A stretch of DNA of 64,000 nucleotides from Sapria himalayana (taxonomy: Eukaryota; Streptophyta; Magnoliopsida; Malpighiales; Rafflesiaceae): contig JAREIK010010186.1 in assembly GCA_029783825.1 (NCBI GenBank), positions 140,908-204,907 of the forward strand, given 5' to 3'. Both the position numbers and the translations under genes were made by a program. A model generated the notes under the pieces. That model was not told the DNA's origin, searched no databases, and saw nothing but the letters and a program-made list of their open reading frames with translations. Each line of letters begins with the position of its first letter. Position 1 is the stretch's first letter. Below, piece after piece: positions 13,942 through 25,672 of this stretch.

Positions 13942-14765
13942 TCTGGAAATTTGGATGAGAGGGTGAGCGATAGGGTTTTGTATGATATTTTAATTCAAGT
14001 TGGGAGAGTTCTGAAGTTGCACTTTGCTCGGGATAAGGAGAGTGACAAATTCAAAGCATATGTTTTTGCAGAATATGAAACTCGTGAGATTGCAGACTAT
14101 GTTGTCAAGCTTTTCTCTGGTCTAGTGGTTATCTATGATCATACCCTAAAGTTTACGGTGTGTCCATTATTTTCTACAAGCATTTGACTGTATGTGAATT
14201 TATCTCTTTTGCTGGATCCAGTTGTTGTACTTCCTGCAGTTTCTTCTACTGCCCATTGGACATGATTTTGCCTGTTATGAATTAACTAGCAAAACTCTTC
14301 TTTTTGCAAATTTCTAGGCAATATAAACTGCAGAACATCTGTAATGTGATTTTTTCTTCCCCCAAATTCATCTGGAATGCCAATGCATTCTTTTTTGCTG
14401 CTGAGTGGAAGTGAAAACTCACTTAAATCCAAGCGATTGTTTGAGTCATGTAGGGGATCGTCCTATTCTTCTCCCCGTTGTCATTCACGAGGTACTATAC
14501 TTCTAAAACTTTTATGAGTTGTGATTCCTTTCTGGGTCTATTTTCTTCAGCGTCTCTTGTGGTATATACTTTTTGATTTTATTCAGTGCCAGCCTTCCCT
14601 AATAGCACGAACCACCCCAATGCATATGGGTCACCTTTCTCTGGCATTTCTTATGATTTGGGTCAGAGACTTTCTGGGTCGCCACTTGGGTCTGGTTTCC
14701 AGATATGGTCTGAAAGCTATGATAGGAGTAGCAGTATACCATACCCATTCTATTGGTAATCTTTA
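13942..14765 (+). pseudogene. Captured RRM gene fragment (plant RBM7/SF3B4-like)
   Basis: The frame from 13,945 reads GNLDERVSDRVLYDILIQVG, then FARDKESDKFKAYVFAEYE and KLFSGLVVIYDHTLKFT. This is an RNA recognition motif from the end of RNP2 (GNLDE) through RNP1 (KAYVFAEY), closely resembling the single-RRM plant family often annotated as SF3B4-like or RBM7-like. A stop codon (13,939-13,941) lies just upstream where the RRM N-terminus should be. The coding match breaks off at a donor-like GTGTGT near 14,158. A later exon at about 14,580-14,762 reads NHPNAYGSPFSGISYDLGQ and ends in PYPFYW-stop, matching the Gly/Ser/Tyr-rich tail of that family. Exon-intron structure is kept, so it was captured as genomic DNA, not as a retrocopy. 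It lies inside the CACTA element and is probably non-functional. Confidence 0.78.
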
Positions 14766-16160
14766 AAAGTTTTTATTTTTTAGCTTCTAATGCATCAAGT
14801 AGATGTTTGTCTCTGTGTATAAGAAGCCTGGTATGTAGCCAGTTTGGAGTGTGCTGTGAGACTTTATTTATTTGTGTATTTTGTGTAGACTCCGCAATGT
14901 TGTTTATTAAGTTTAGTAGCTTCACTTAGTGGATACCTCCTGATTTACTATTTCTGAAAGCTTCATCATTCCAAGTACCATTTTCCTTATCATTGTCTCA
15001 TCTTTCCTAGCTTAGCATTTTATTTGACAATACCTTGTTTGTTCATGGAAAATTACTGTCATGATGAAGTAAAAACTGCTAGAATAGTTTTTTTTTCACC
15101 CTTTACCCAATCTCCCTTACCAACCTCAGGGTAGATGTAATGACAAATTTTTATAGATTAGTGATAGTTTAAACACATCTAAAAAAAACTACTAGAATAG
15201 TTAATTTCAAGGAAAATTGTATGCTTTTATGATTAAATTGTAGTGTTAGATGTTGATAATGTAGGGATGATGGAGTGGCCCTTGTTCGTTGTGTATATGT
15301 AGCATAGCTTGATCCAACTTGCTAGCTGTCTAGACTAAATTTGGTTCGAGTCTTGTGCTTGACAGGGTCATGTTAGGTCTTGGGGTGGTACTTGTGAGAC
15401 TGTGATTTGAGCATACATGATAGCTACAAAAAATGTCATGGGTTGGGTGTGATTAGGGTGGGCATGTGATTTGCCTTCTGACACATGAACCACCTTGAAC
15501 CATGCTTTCTTTAATGCAACAACTATGCAACCATTCCATTGAATGTTGTACGTGGGTGGAATCCAACATTGGATTTAGTTTGGTTTGGTAAAAAAATTAT
15601 ACAATTCTTCTAAAATTAGTTGTTAAGGTTAGAACACTAAGCTTAGATATAATAAAGATTAAGCTGAAAAGTATTTAAGATTTATATAAAAATGTATAAT
15701 GACATATTTATAATTTGGATATAAATTATAATAATATTTTTTATATATTCATTATAATATTAATTTATTAATATAATTTATATAATAATATCCTATTTTA
15801 TTATATCTTTTCTTTAGAGAAAATTAAATATGTTAAAAATAAATATATTTATAACTACATAAATAATAAAAATGTATGATTTTTAAGAATAAAAAAATAG
15901 AGATATATTATTTATTTCATCTCATAAAATAGAGATATAAATAAAAAAAAATTTAAAATTTTATATACAAAAATTTTTGAGTTGTGATCTATTTGAGTCG
16001 AGTTACTAGTTTGTCGACTAAACTAGTTAACATTTTTAGTCATGCTCGAACTCGAATCGATCTTACACGAGCTGAGTTTTGATCGAATTTTAATTGAGTT
16101 GAGTCCGAGTAGCTTGTGAGTTGTCTCGTCTTATTAGCACCTAAAGTTATAACCACAAAT
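14766..16160. other. CACTA interior: 3' flank of captured gene and unclassified repeat
   Basis: 14,766-15,590 looks like ordinary plant UTR or intergenic sequence. 15,595-15,960 is very AT-rich. 15,975-16,140 is rich in TCGAG/CTCGA words (gagtcgagttactag, ctcgaactcgaatcgatc, gagttgagtccgagtag), a pattern resembling dispersed plant repeats. No coding region is visible. Confidence 0.5.
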
Positions 16161-16654
16161 TAACTAATTGATTAATAATATTCCAAAATGCGAATCTATT
16201 CCATAATGAAACATGATAATATTTTGGGTGGCTAAATAGATTTTTCTTGATTACTCTAATATTTATAAATTATTTTTGATTCATTGAATATTCTTGAGTG
16301 TTAATTTTTTTCTAAGTATCACAATAAGATGGTGACTGTCAAATTGTTATTTATCCCACAATTTTCATAAAGGAAGTTTTTAGATAGTCATTTAAGACCT
16401 TCCTCATGAAAGAAGATATGGATATCATAATATCATCAACAGAGGTATTATCTAATTGCCTTATGTTCTATATATGGTAAGAGAAACATTTAATATGTTT
16501 TTCATATATTTTAACTATCTTATTTATGCTTTAATTTTTCATAATGAGAATTGTATATAATATTAGTTATATTAAAATATTAAAACTTTTAAATATTATG
16601 TGAAATTAAATCATACACTTGCATACAAAGATGGTTGATGGTAACGAGGCAGAG
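16161..16654. other. AT-rich CACTA interior, no gene seen
   Basis: No supported coding sequence; possibly intronic or 5' to the peptidase remnant that follows. Confidence 0.5.
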
Positions 16655-17000
16655 CTATTTATTTTTGTAAATCCAACCTTGGTTTCCAAAGCTTGATTGG
16701 GAGAAGCAAGAAGAAAAATAGGTCAAATGTTATAGCTAATCAGTTGATGAATGCAAATAATGCAGATTTTGTTTTTATTCCATATAACCCAGGGTTTGTT
16801 ATTTAACATAAGCAAGATTATAAGTATGCATATTTATCAAATTATAAATGTTATGTTGTTACACTAATGTTAATTTTGTAGTTGTCATTGGGTATTGGAA
16901 GTACTTGACATAATGACTTTGATCACCTACTACTTGATTCCTTGCATCATCAACCTTCAAAGGATCTTAAATACATTGTTAATATGTATGTTTTTCCCTT
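16655..17000 (+). pseudogene. Ulp1-like cysteine peptidase (C48) remnant of a CACTA element
   Basis: Two exon-like blocks. Block 1 (about 16,660-16,796) reads FVNPTLVSKA, then, after one frame change, IGRSKKKNRSNVIANQLMNA and NNADFVFIPYNPG. Block 2 (16,881-16,985) begins after an acceptor-like TTTTGTAG with CHWVLEVLD and, in a shifted frame, gives NDFDHLLLDSLHHQPSKDLK. The HWVL (catalytic His) and LLLDSL (catalytic Asp) motifs are those of SUMO-protease-like C48 domains carried by many plant CACTA and MULE elements. The catalytic Cys block is not recognisable. At least two frame changes and a stop make it a pseudogene. Confidence 0.72.
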
Positions 17001-17649
17001 CTTATTATAGAATGAAGCATTTATTTGTAACAAAAAAATTTTTTCTTAATGTAGGGCTCAAAGAAATAATCACTTTAAAAAACATACCACATCAACGATT
17101 TTATGCCATGATTGATAAATCTCCTACTTTATATTTATCAATTGCTACTAACTCTATTTTTGTTATTGTTAAATTTGTTTAATTGTATATGTCAATTGTA
17201 ATATAAATTATTTTTATGATATGTTATTATCATTCCAGTTTTTTTTTCAATGCTCTATAATATATCTTTTTCTGCATGTGTAAGTATTTATTGTTCATCT
17301 TTTTGTATGCAAGTTACCTTATTTGGAAATTAACTCTCAACTTTGTCAGGCTAGCAGAAACCAGTTTTATGGAGAAAAGGCACAATTGGGTTGTATATAT
17401 CAAAAATTTTGAATTGAATTTAGGAAATGATTGTTGAAATTGTGTTATATTTTTTTTTTGATTTGTAAGAAGTCCGAGTTCCCCATTGTACTTGAAAACT
17501 ATTTTATTGGTATGGATTGTAAAGAATATTGTTCTTATGTGCATGCAGTATTACAATAACAGGTGAAAATATATTTACAATAATAATTAAATTTAAATTT
17601 ATTTAAATAATAATCTTCCTTGATGTTTTTACTAAGTGTCATAGTATTA
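17001..17649. other. Possible decayed peptidase tail, otherwise no gene seen
   Basis: Acceptor-like TATTATAG (near 17,010) and TTAATGTAG (near 17,055) are followed by short coding-like stretches (LKEIITLKN), but I cannot align them to the C48 family with confidence. The rest is AT-rich. Confidence 0.4.
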
Positions 17650-17902
17650 AAAAAATTTACGATAACTACAACATATAATGACGTTTTTTTATAGTGTCTT
17701 TTAATCATACCTTGATGCTAAAATAAAGCATCATTGTTAATAAAAATGACAGTTTATTTTAGCATCAAGGTATAATTCAACGACACTGCAAAAAAAATGT
17801 CATTATATGTATAGACTTTTTATGTCATGCTAGCAGATGACGCTATCGATAAGCAACATTATATATATATATAATGATGTTTTTTAAGCATCATTGATTA
17901 TG
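17650..17902. repeat. Right subterminal repeats with long imperfect palindrome
   Basis: Contains a perfect 19-bp inverted repeat (17,709-17,727 with 17,753-17,771, arm ACCTTGATGCTAAAATAAA) nested in a longer imperfect palindrome from about 17,665 to 17,812. Its outer arms carry CTACAACATATAATGACG-like sequence, TIR-like in themselves. Further GTCATT and AAGCATCATT words follow up to the terminal TAGTG. Confidence 0.75.
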
Positions 17903-17917
17903 GTTTTTTTTGTAGTG
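17903..17917 (-). repeat. Right terminal inverted repeat of CACTA element
   Basis: GTTTTTTTTGTAGTG, the inverted partner of the left terminus at 12,556. TCTA-array sequence resumes within a few bases. Confidence 0.8.
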
Positions 17918-18518
17918 TCATTCTATTGATCTTTCTATCTATCTTTATTTCTATCTATCTATCTGTCTATCTATCTGTCTATCTCTCTGCCTATCTATCT
18001 ATATATCTGTCTGTCTCTCTATTTATTTTATTATCTATTTGTCTATCTATTTGTCTATCAAGTTTTCTACTAATCTATCTATTTATGTATCTGTCTATAT
18101 ATATATATATATCTCTCTCTTTTAATCTGTCTGTCTATCTGTCTGTCTATCTATATATATTTCTATCTATCTAACTATCTATTTATGTGTCTGTCTATCT
18201 TTCAATCTTCCAATTTAATTATCGATCGGTCAATATATATGTCTATCTGTATATCATTCTAACTATCTTTCCTTCTATCTATCTGTCAAATAATCTATCT
18301 ATCTATATATCCAATGAATCTATAAATCTATAAATCTATATATATATATATATATAATTATCTTTATATCTATTTGTATATCAATGTGTCTATCTTTCTA
18401 TCTATCTATCATCTAACAATTTATATAAAAGTATATCTATCAATCTAACTATATATATATATCCATCTAATAATCTATCTATCTATTTATCTATCTAATA
18501 TCAATATATATCATTCTA

Positions 18519-18577
<59 letters not shown>

Positions 18578-19265
18578 CTATCTATCAATCTATTTATATA
18601 ACTATCTAACTATCTATTTATCTATTTATCTTTGTATCTATTTATCTATTAATCTATCTAAATGTCTATTTATATGACTATCTATTTGCCTCTCTTTCTA
18701 TCTATGTATGTATCTATCTATCTAACTATTGATTTATCTATCAATTATCTATCTATCTGTCTATCTATTCGTCTATAAATAAATATATCTATCTATCTAT
18801 TTTTCATACTATATATCTATCTATCTATATATCTATCTATCTATCTGTCTATCTATCTGTCTGTCTATCTATCTTTCTATCTATCTATCTATCTATTAAT
18901 CTTTCTATCTACCTATCAATAAATCTCTCTATCAATTTGCATATTAATCTTTCTATCAATCTATCTATCAGGGTATATATCAATCTATCTATCAATATAT
19001 CTAACAACCTCTATATTAATCTATCTATATATCTATCTATGTGTCTGGCTATGTGTCAACCTATCTGTCTTTATATTTATCAATACACCTATCTATCTAA
19101 CTAACTAACTATCTATCTGTCTATCTATTTATCTATCTATCTATGTATATACCTATCAATCTTTTTATCAATATATTTTTATGTCTATCTATCTCTCTAT
19201 GAATCTATCTATCTATTTATCTATCTGTCCATCATGTGTCTATCTATATAAATATAAATAAATAA

Positions 19266-19305
<40 letters not shown>

Positions 19306-21295
19306 CTACCTACATATCTATCTATCTATATGTCTATCTATCTATCTTTATATCTATCTTTTTGTCTATCTATCTATCAATCTATATGACGATCTATATT
19401 TCTATCTATCTATCTATTTATTTGTCTATATATCTATCTATCAAACTATCTATCTATCTATCTATATATCTAATAATATATCTAACTATTTATATATCTA
19501 TCTATTTGTCTATGTATCTTTCGATCTAATTGTCTATCTATATGTCTATTAATCTCTCTATCTATCTTTCTAACTGTATATTACACTTTCTATCAATTTG
19601 TCTATCAATTTGTATATCAATCTATCAATCATTTTGTATATCAATCAATTTGTCAATCAATCAATCAATCTATATGTCTATCTATACATCTATTGTTCTG
19701 TCAATCTTAATGTCTATCTGTTTGTCTAATTATCTATCTATCAATTTCTCTATCTTTCTATCTAACTATCTATCGGTCTATATATCTGTCTATCTGTCTA
19801 TATGTCTTTCTTACTATCATACTAGCTAATTATATACCAATCAATCTATCTATCTATCTATCTATCTATCTCTCTATCTATATATCTATTTATCTATCTA
19901 TTTGTATATATATCGATCATCTATCTATATATCTTTCTGTATATCTATATATCTAATAATCTGTCGATATATCTATTTATCTATCTATCTTTCTATCTAT
20001 CTTTCTATCTATCTAAGTATCTATCTCTCTATCTATGTTTCTATATATATTCATATATATACATATATATATATCTATCTATATTTCTATCTCTCTATCT
20101 ATCTATCTATCTATATGTCTATCTATCTATCTATATATCTATTTGTCCTTTTATCTTTATAACATTCTATCTATCTTTCTGGCTATCTATATGTCTATCT
20201 ATTTATCTTTATATCTATCTTTCTGTTTATCTATCTATTTATCTATCTATCAATATTTCTATCTATTTGTATATCTTTCTGTCTATCTATCTATTTATTT
20301 ATCTATCTCTCTATCTACCTATCTATCTATTTATATATATCTATCTATCTATTTATCAATGTATCTATCAATTTATATACAACTTGTCTATCAATATGTC
20401 TATAAAGCTATCTATGAATCTATCTATCAATATGTCTAATAATATTACTATCAATCTATCTATATATCAATCTATTAATCTCTCTATCTATCTATCTATC
20501 TATTTGTCTATCTGTCTAATAATCTATCTCCTTATCTGTCTATTTATTTGCTTATAACTATCTATCTATGTGTCTATCTATCTATCTATGTATCAGCCTA
20601 TCTATATATCAATTTTTCTATCTATTTATCTATCTATATATCTTTTTAAATATATTTCTATCTATATATCTATCTATCTTTCTATCTAAATATCTATCTA
20701 TCTAATAATCAATTTGTATATCAATATGTCTACCAATATGTTGATCAATTTGTATATCAAGCTATCTATCAATGTGTCTATTAAGCTATCAATCTATCTA
20801 TCTATCAATCTGTCTAGCAAAAAATTATTTATCAATCTTTCTATATATCTATCTATCTATTTGTTTATTTAACTACCTATTAATATATCATTCTATCTAT
20901 CTATGTATCTATTTTTTGAATCTATTTTTTGTTAATATATCGATCAAATCTAATTGTCTATCTATCTATGTGTCTATCTGTGAATCTATATGTCTATCTA
21001 TCTATCTATATTTTTATCATCAATCTTTTTATCTATCTATTTATCTATCTACTGTGTAATAATTTATCTAGCTATCTATCCATCTATCTATACATCTATT
21101 TGTCTTTGTATATGCCTATCTATATATCTCTATATCTTTCTATGAAACTATTTGCCTATATATGTAATAATTTAAGTCTATTGATCTATTTATCTATCTA
21201 TATATCTTTCTATGAAACTATCTATCAATCTACCTATCAATTTGTATATTAATCTATCTATCAATCTGCTATGAATCTATCAATCAATTTGTCAT
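17918..21295 (+). repeat. Degenerate (TCTA)n array, continuation after the CACTA insertion
   Basis: Same repeat and same strand as 1-12,552. Contains (TA)n tracts at 18,527-18,575 and about 19,268-19,301. Forward open frames rich in Tyr, Ile, Leu and Ser are repeat artefacts. Confidence 0.95.
18527..18575. repeat. (TA)n microsatellite
   Basis: About 49 bp of AT dinucleotide preceded by a short (GT)n. Confidence 0.95.
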
Positions 21296-21575
21296 TATAT
21301 AGATAGATAGAAAAATAGATAGACAGATTGATAGATATATAGATAGATATACAAATATACAAATATAGAGATTTTTTGATAGATTGTTTGATATACAAAT
21401 TATTAGACATATTGATTAACGGATACACGGACAGATTGTAGAAAGAGATATAGACAAATAGATAGAAAAATAGATAAACAGATAGTTAGATAAATCAATA
21501 GATAACTAGATAGATATATTCATAGATAGATAGATATATAGATAAATAGATAGACATATTGATAAACAGAATTAT
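21296..21575 (-). repeat. Strand-switched (AGAT)n array next to ARF copy 1
   Basis: At about 21,296 the plus strand changes abruptly from TCTA units to AGAT units (agatagatagaaaaatagat). The AGAT segment runs about 280 bp and abuts the ARF pseudogene inside the P-loop codons. Confidence 0.9.
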
Positions 21576-21577
21576 AG

Positions 21578-22030
21578 ACAACCATTCTGTATAACATGAA
21601 GCTTGGTAATATTGTCACCACAATTCCTACTATTGTCTTCAATGTAGAGATTGTTAAATAAAAATTCAAATTTCAATGTGTGGGATGTTGGGGGTCAAGA
21701 TAAGATTTTCCCTTTTTGGAGAGATTACTTCCAAAATACCAAAGGTCTCATATTTGTGGTGGATAGCAATGATAGAGATCGAGTTGTTGAAGCCAGAGAT
21801 GAGTTGCATATGATGCTAAACAAGGAAAAGCTTCGAGATGCAGTTTTGCTAGTGTCTGCCAATAAGCAAGATCTTCCCAATGTGATGAATGCAGCTAAAA
21901 TTACTGACAACTAGGACTTCACTCTCTTCTCCAATGTCACTGGCACATTCAGAGCACCTATTTCTTTTATGGTGAGGGCCTCTACGAGGGTCTTGATTAG
22001 TTTTCCAATTACATTGCCAGCAAATCATAA
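21578..22030 (+). pseudogene. ARF1: ARF GTPase pseudogene, copy 1 (5'-truncated)
   Basis: Class I ADP-ribosylation factor, the small GTPase of Golgi/COPI trafficking. The match begins at the codons for TTILYNMKLG, so the myristoylated N-terminus and most of the P-loop (GLDAAGK in the family) are missing. A one-base deletion near 21,655 breaks the frame. The next frame carries WDVGGQDK (switch II, with the catalytic-type Gln), [18 protein letters not shown] and the guanine-specificity motif NKQDLP. A second one-base deletion makes a stop at 21,912-21,914 (DN-stop for DKLG), and Trp to stop occurs in GLYEGLD-stop. The family stop is at 22,028-22,030. No introns are present, although plant ARF genes normally have coding introns, so it derives from a processed copy. 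Clearly non-functional. Confidence 0.93.
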
Positions 22031-22280
22031 ACAATTTTAGCAGGATGAGGCAAACTTTGTTGACATATCTAGATGTGGATCTAATCTTTGCCTATTTTGC
22101 TTGAGTTTTGTTCTATTATGTGGATGACATCACCTGTTTCTAGGGTGATTCAAATTGTATTTATATTTATATATTGCATGCCTGAAATAATAGACCGCAT
22201 TTACTCTGTTCTGATCTGTTACAAGCTGAACTTGTTTATTTTCTGTTTTGTGTCTTTTTGCCATTAAATCCCAAAGGTAT
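22031..22280 (+). other. ARF 3' flank shared by all three copies
   Basis: Sequence such as gatgaggcaaactttgttga, ttgcttgagttttgtt and gatctgtta recurs at the same distance behind ARF copies 2 and 3. It is presumably the ancestral 3' untranslated region. No poly(A) tail is seen. Confidence 0.75.
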
Positions 22281-23935
22281 ATGAACATATAACTATAAAT
22301 AATTATTTTTGACTATATGTATAACTATAAAATATTATACATAACTATATTTAAAAATATAATTAACAGCATATATTAAATATACATTTATAAATTAGTA
22401 TATAAAAATGTATTTTACCATATATATACCTATAGATAACTATATGAATACATATATAAAATTATATAAAATATATATATATATATATACATACATGTAT
22501 TAATATAAGTATAACTATATGTGTAACTATATGTATAACAACATGTAACTATATTTATAATTAAATATATAATAACATACAACATTATGATTAACTATAT
22601 GTGTATAACTATATATAAATAGTTGTATAACTATATATAAATATTTGTATACCTATATAACACTTTATATAATTAAATATAATGATATTTGAAACTATGT
22701 ATACATATATTTAAATCTATATATTTATTTATAACATTATATATTTATGTATAACTATTTTGTATTAATATATTAATATATAACTATATGTTTAACTAAA
22801 TAAAAATATTTATAGCTAGATATACAATATGTATAATAACACATAACTATAAATAATTGTATCTTATTATATGTATAACTATAAAAGCTTTATACATAAC
22901 TATATTTAAATATATAAGTTACAACTTATATTTAATATTCATTAGTATATATTAGTATATAAAAATGTATTATTTCATATCTATACCTATACATTACTAT
23001 ATGTATAAATATATAAAATTATATGATATACCTACATGTATAAATATAAGTATAACTTTATGTGTAACTATATGTATAACCACATGTAACTATATTTACA
23101 ATTACATGTAGAACAACATACAACATTATGTTTAATTATATGTGTAACTATATATAAATATTTTTAAAACTAAATAAAACTTTATATAATTAAATATAAC
23201 TATATTTTTAACCTTTTATACATATATGTATACATATTATAAATCTAAATATTTGTTTATAACTTTGTATAAATTTATGTACAACAAAATATAACTACTC
23301 ATGTGAATATATATAACTATATATATATCTAAATGTTTAATGAAATATAATTTTTTATAACTATATATATTATATGTATAATAAAATATAACTATAAATA
23401 ATTCTATCTTGCTATATGTATAACTATAAAAACATTATACATAACTATATTTAAATATATAATTAACAAGATATATTTAATATACATTTTTATATATTAG
23501 TATAAAAAATGTAATATAGTATATCCATACCTATACATAATTATATGTATAAATATATGAAATTATATGAAAAAATATATATACATACACGTATAAATAT
23601 AAGTTTAACTATATGTGTAACTATATGTATAACCACATGTAACTATATTTATAATTATATGTAAAAAAACATACAACATAATGTTTAACTATATGTGTAT
23701 AACTATATATACATATTTGTATAACTATAAAAAACTCTATATAAATAAATAAACTTTATTTTTAATTATGTATACATATATGTATACATATATGTAAAGC
23801 TAGATATTTATTTATAACTTTGTATACATTTATGTATATTTACTTATAACTACTTGTATGCATATATCTATATATAACTATATGTTTAACTAGATGTAAC
23901 TATTTATAACTACATTTACTTTATGTGTCCTAAAA
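22281..23935. repeat. AT-rich tandem repeat, about 545-bp unit, three copies
   Basis: Sequence made of aactatatgtataac-like words. Landmark aaataatt(a/g/c)tatcttg recurs at about 22,298, 22,851 and 23,396 (periods of about 553 and 545 bp), followed in each copy by acataactatatttaaa and gtatataaaaatgtat. The same triplet follows ARF copy 3, but only about half a unit follows ARF copy 2. Confidence 0.8.
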
Positions 23936-24560
23936 AATAATTATATATGGGATAATACTAATTTGTTGCACTAACTTAAAATTAAATGACAAAAGATATA
24001 ATATCAACAATATGTAAGCACATAGGATGAGAGTGTCTGTTGGTCATGCTCATATATGTTAAAATACAAATAAGGGCCGAACTCTTACCTAATTCTAGTC
24101 CTTGGTCCTCAGGCTCATATATGAACTTATGTATGACAAAAGATTTAATATTTGATAGGTTTGTACAGAAGTAATTTTCTTTTATGTAATTACAATGCAT
24201 GGGTCCAATATTTACAGATTTCAGCTTTATCAAAAGGAAGCCTAGCTTATATTATCTTCATTATTCCTAAAACATTTTATTTTTGCACACACTCTCTCTC
24301 TAAATATTATTGCTGGACATCTTTTAGATTTTTGTTGAAGTTGTCTGACAATCAACTTTAATTTGTGTTTGTTCATGTCTATAATAACTATTTTTATATA
24401 TCTGTGAATATGTTTCTGTGTCCCTGAATTTTTTGGGTAGAGTTTTAGCCTATTTATAAGTATGTAAAAACCTTCGCTGGTCCTCTATGGTGCTGAGAAC
24501 AACACCTTAGCTTCTGAAGCTGTGAGATAACCCAAAAAATTAATTCTATGTAAATGCATG
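23936..24560. other. Conserved spacer of the composite unit (copy A)
   Basis: Contains ggataatactaatttgttg, atgacaaaagatataatatc, aatgcatgggtcc and ttttgggtagagttttagcc, all repeated in units B and C. At about 24,192 unit A goes directly from ttttatgtaatt to aatgcatggg. Units B and C have the polypyrimidine tract and CACTA transposase at that point. No gene seen; an open frame on each strand here is unsupported. Confidence 0.65.
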
Positions 24561-24840
24561 TTTGTTCTTTACACTCTTATTTTGTGCAGATATGCGTCAT
24601 CACAGTTTAGATCTGTGACTGCTTGTTATCAGTTTTTAGTTTGTAAATGTAGTATGTTATCCTCCATGTGCAGGTGTAACAATGTTCTCTATCTGCGTGG
24701 AGTAACAGAAGTAAAAGAACAAGAAATGCTACCTATTCCCAAGAGACCTATATGCGTGTTTTTTAAGTCCTATATTATTTTCTTCTGTTTTCTTTGATGG
24801 TACGTGTATTTGCATTAAAGTACAAGTGTGTGTGTCATCT
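24561..24840. other. Conserved segment with unrecognised short frame (copy A)
   Basis: A frame containing CNNVLYLRGVTEVKEQEMLP and KRPICVFFKSY is repeated with changes at 57,744-57,932 (CNNGLYLRGVLEEKELEML), which hints at an old exon. I do not recognise the family and there is no start or stop support. Confidence 0.35.
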
Positions 24841-25180
24841 AAGGCTATGTGATTATATATATGTACATATAATACTATAGTATATACATAAATATATACT
24901 TAGTTTAAATGTACATATATATAGAGTATATATCTACGTATATACAGAGTATATAAGTACGTATATACAGAGTATATATGTTCATATATACTGAGTATAT
25001 TTGTACATATATACTTAGTATATACATACATATATACTGTAGTATATATGTATGTATATAATCAGTATATACTTACTATTATTTTGTAGTATATACATAC
25101 ATATATACTCGGTATATATGTACTTTTATGTTGTAGTATATATGTATGTATATACCGAGTATATACATAATTGGGTGCAT
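24841..25180. repeat. TATAC/GTATA palindromic minisatellite (copy A)
   Basis: Repeats of about 30-40 bp with the word gtatatacNNagtatata alternating gtacatatata and actgagtatata. Individual units are near-palindromic. Equivalent blocks lie at about 26,047-26,225, 49,784-49,990, 51,199-51,400 and 57,931-58,320. Confidence 0.8.
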
Positions 25181-25672
25181 ATATTTATTTGTAGACATGT
25201 ATATATTGTCATACGCACACACCTATTTACACACAAAAACACTTTTGAATGTATAATTACTCAGGCTGGTATGGTCATCGTCGTGCATTGCTCACTGATA
25301 TAGGTAATAAAAGCAATGGATATTAGACTTTTCCTAAAGCTTTGGGATGATATTTTTGGTCCAGTCCAGCCAGACACATAGAGGTTTGTCTTAAAAATCA
25401 TTGTAATTATATTGATATGCAATTATCACATGGTACAATGCAAATGTATGAGTAAATAAGTTTTGTTGCTCTAGATTCTGTAATGATTGGTTCTAATTAT
25501 ACTAGGTCTTAGAATGGTGTTGATGATGATGCTCATGTAGAGTCGTGTAATTATGGTCCAGGAGGAATATCGGGTCCTATTTTGGGAAAAGTAGCTTGCC
25601 ACCTCCTCAAAAACTCCCTCAATCTCAAGTTCATCAGTCGAGCATCATAACCCGCCATATTTTTTTATTATT
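25181..25672. other. Conserved spacer before trinucleotide island (copy A)
   Basis: Sequence such as attgctcactgatataggta, gcaattatcacatggtac and atgatgatgctcatgtagag is repeated at 58,390-58,800. A coding-like stretch (about 25,535-25,640) has no recognised family. Confidence 0.5.

Larger units (their letters stand above)
12556..17917 (+). mobile_element. CACTA (En/Spm-type) DNA transposon inserted in the TCTA array
   Basis: The element starts with CACTATAACAAAA and ends with TTTTTTTTGTAGTG, the expected CACTA...TAGTG inverted termini. Both flanks are the same TCTA array (tct before, tca after; CACTA elements make 3-bp target duplications, so this is an imperfect match). Both ends carry subterminal repeats built on ATGACGC and GTCATT words. 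Inside are a captured RRM gene fragment (about 13.9-14.8 kb) and a Ulp1-like peptidase remnant (16.66-17.0 kb), but no TNP2 transposase that I can recognise. It is therefore probably a non-autonomous or decayed element of about 5.36 kb. The orientation given is arbitrary. Confidence 0.85.

Noticed and set aside
21725..22034. Minus-strand frames across ARF copy 1
   Set aside because: They are antisense shadows of the recognisable plus-strand ARF sequence.
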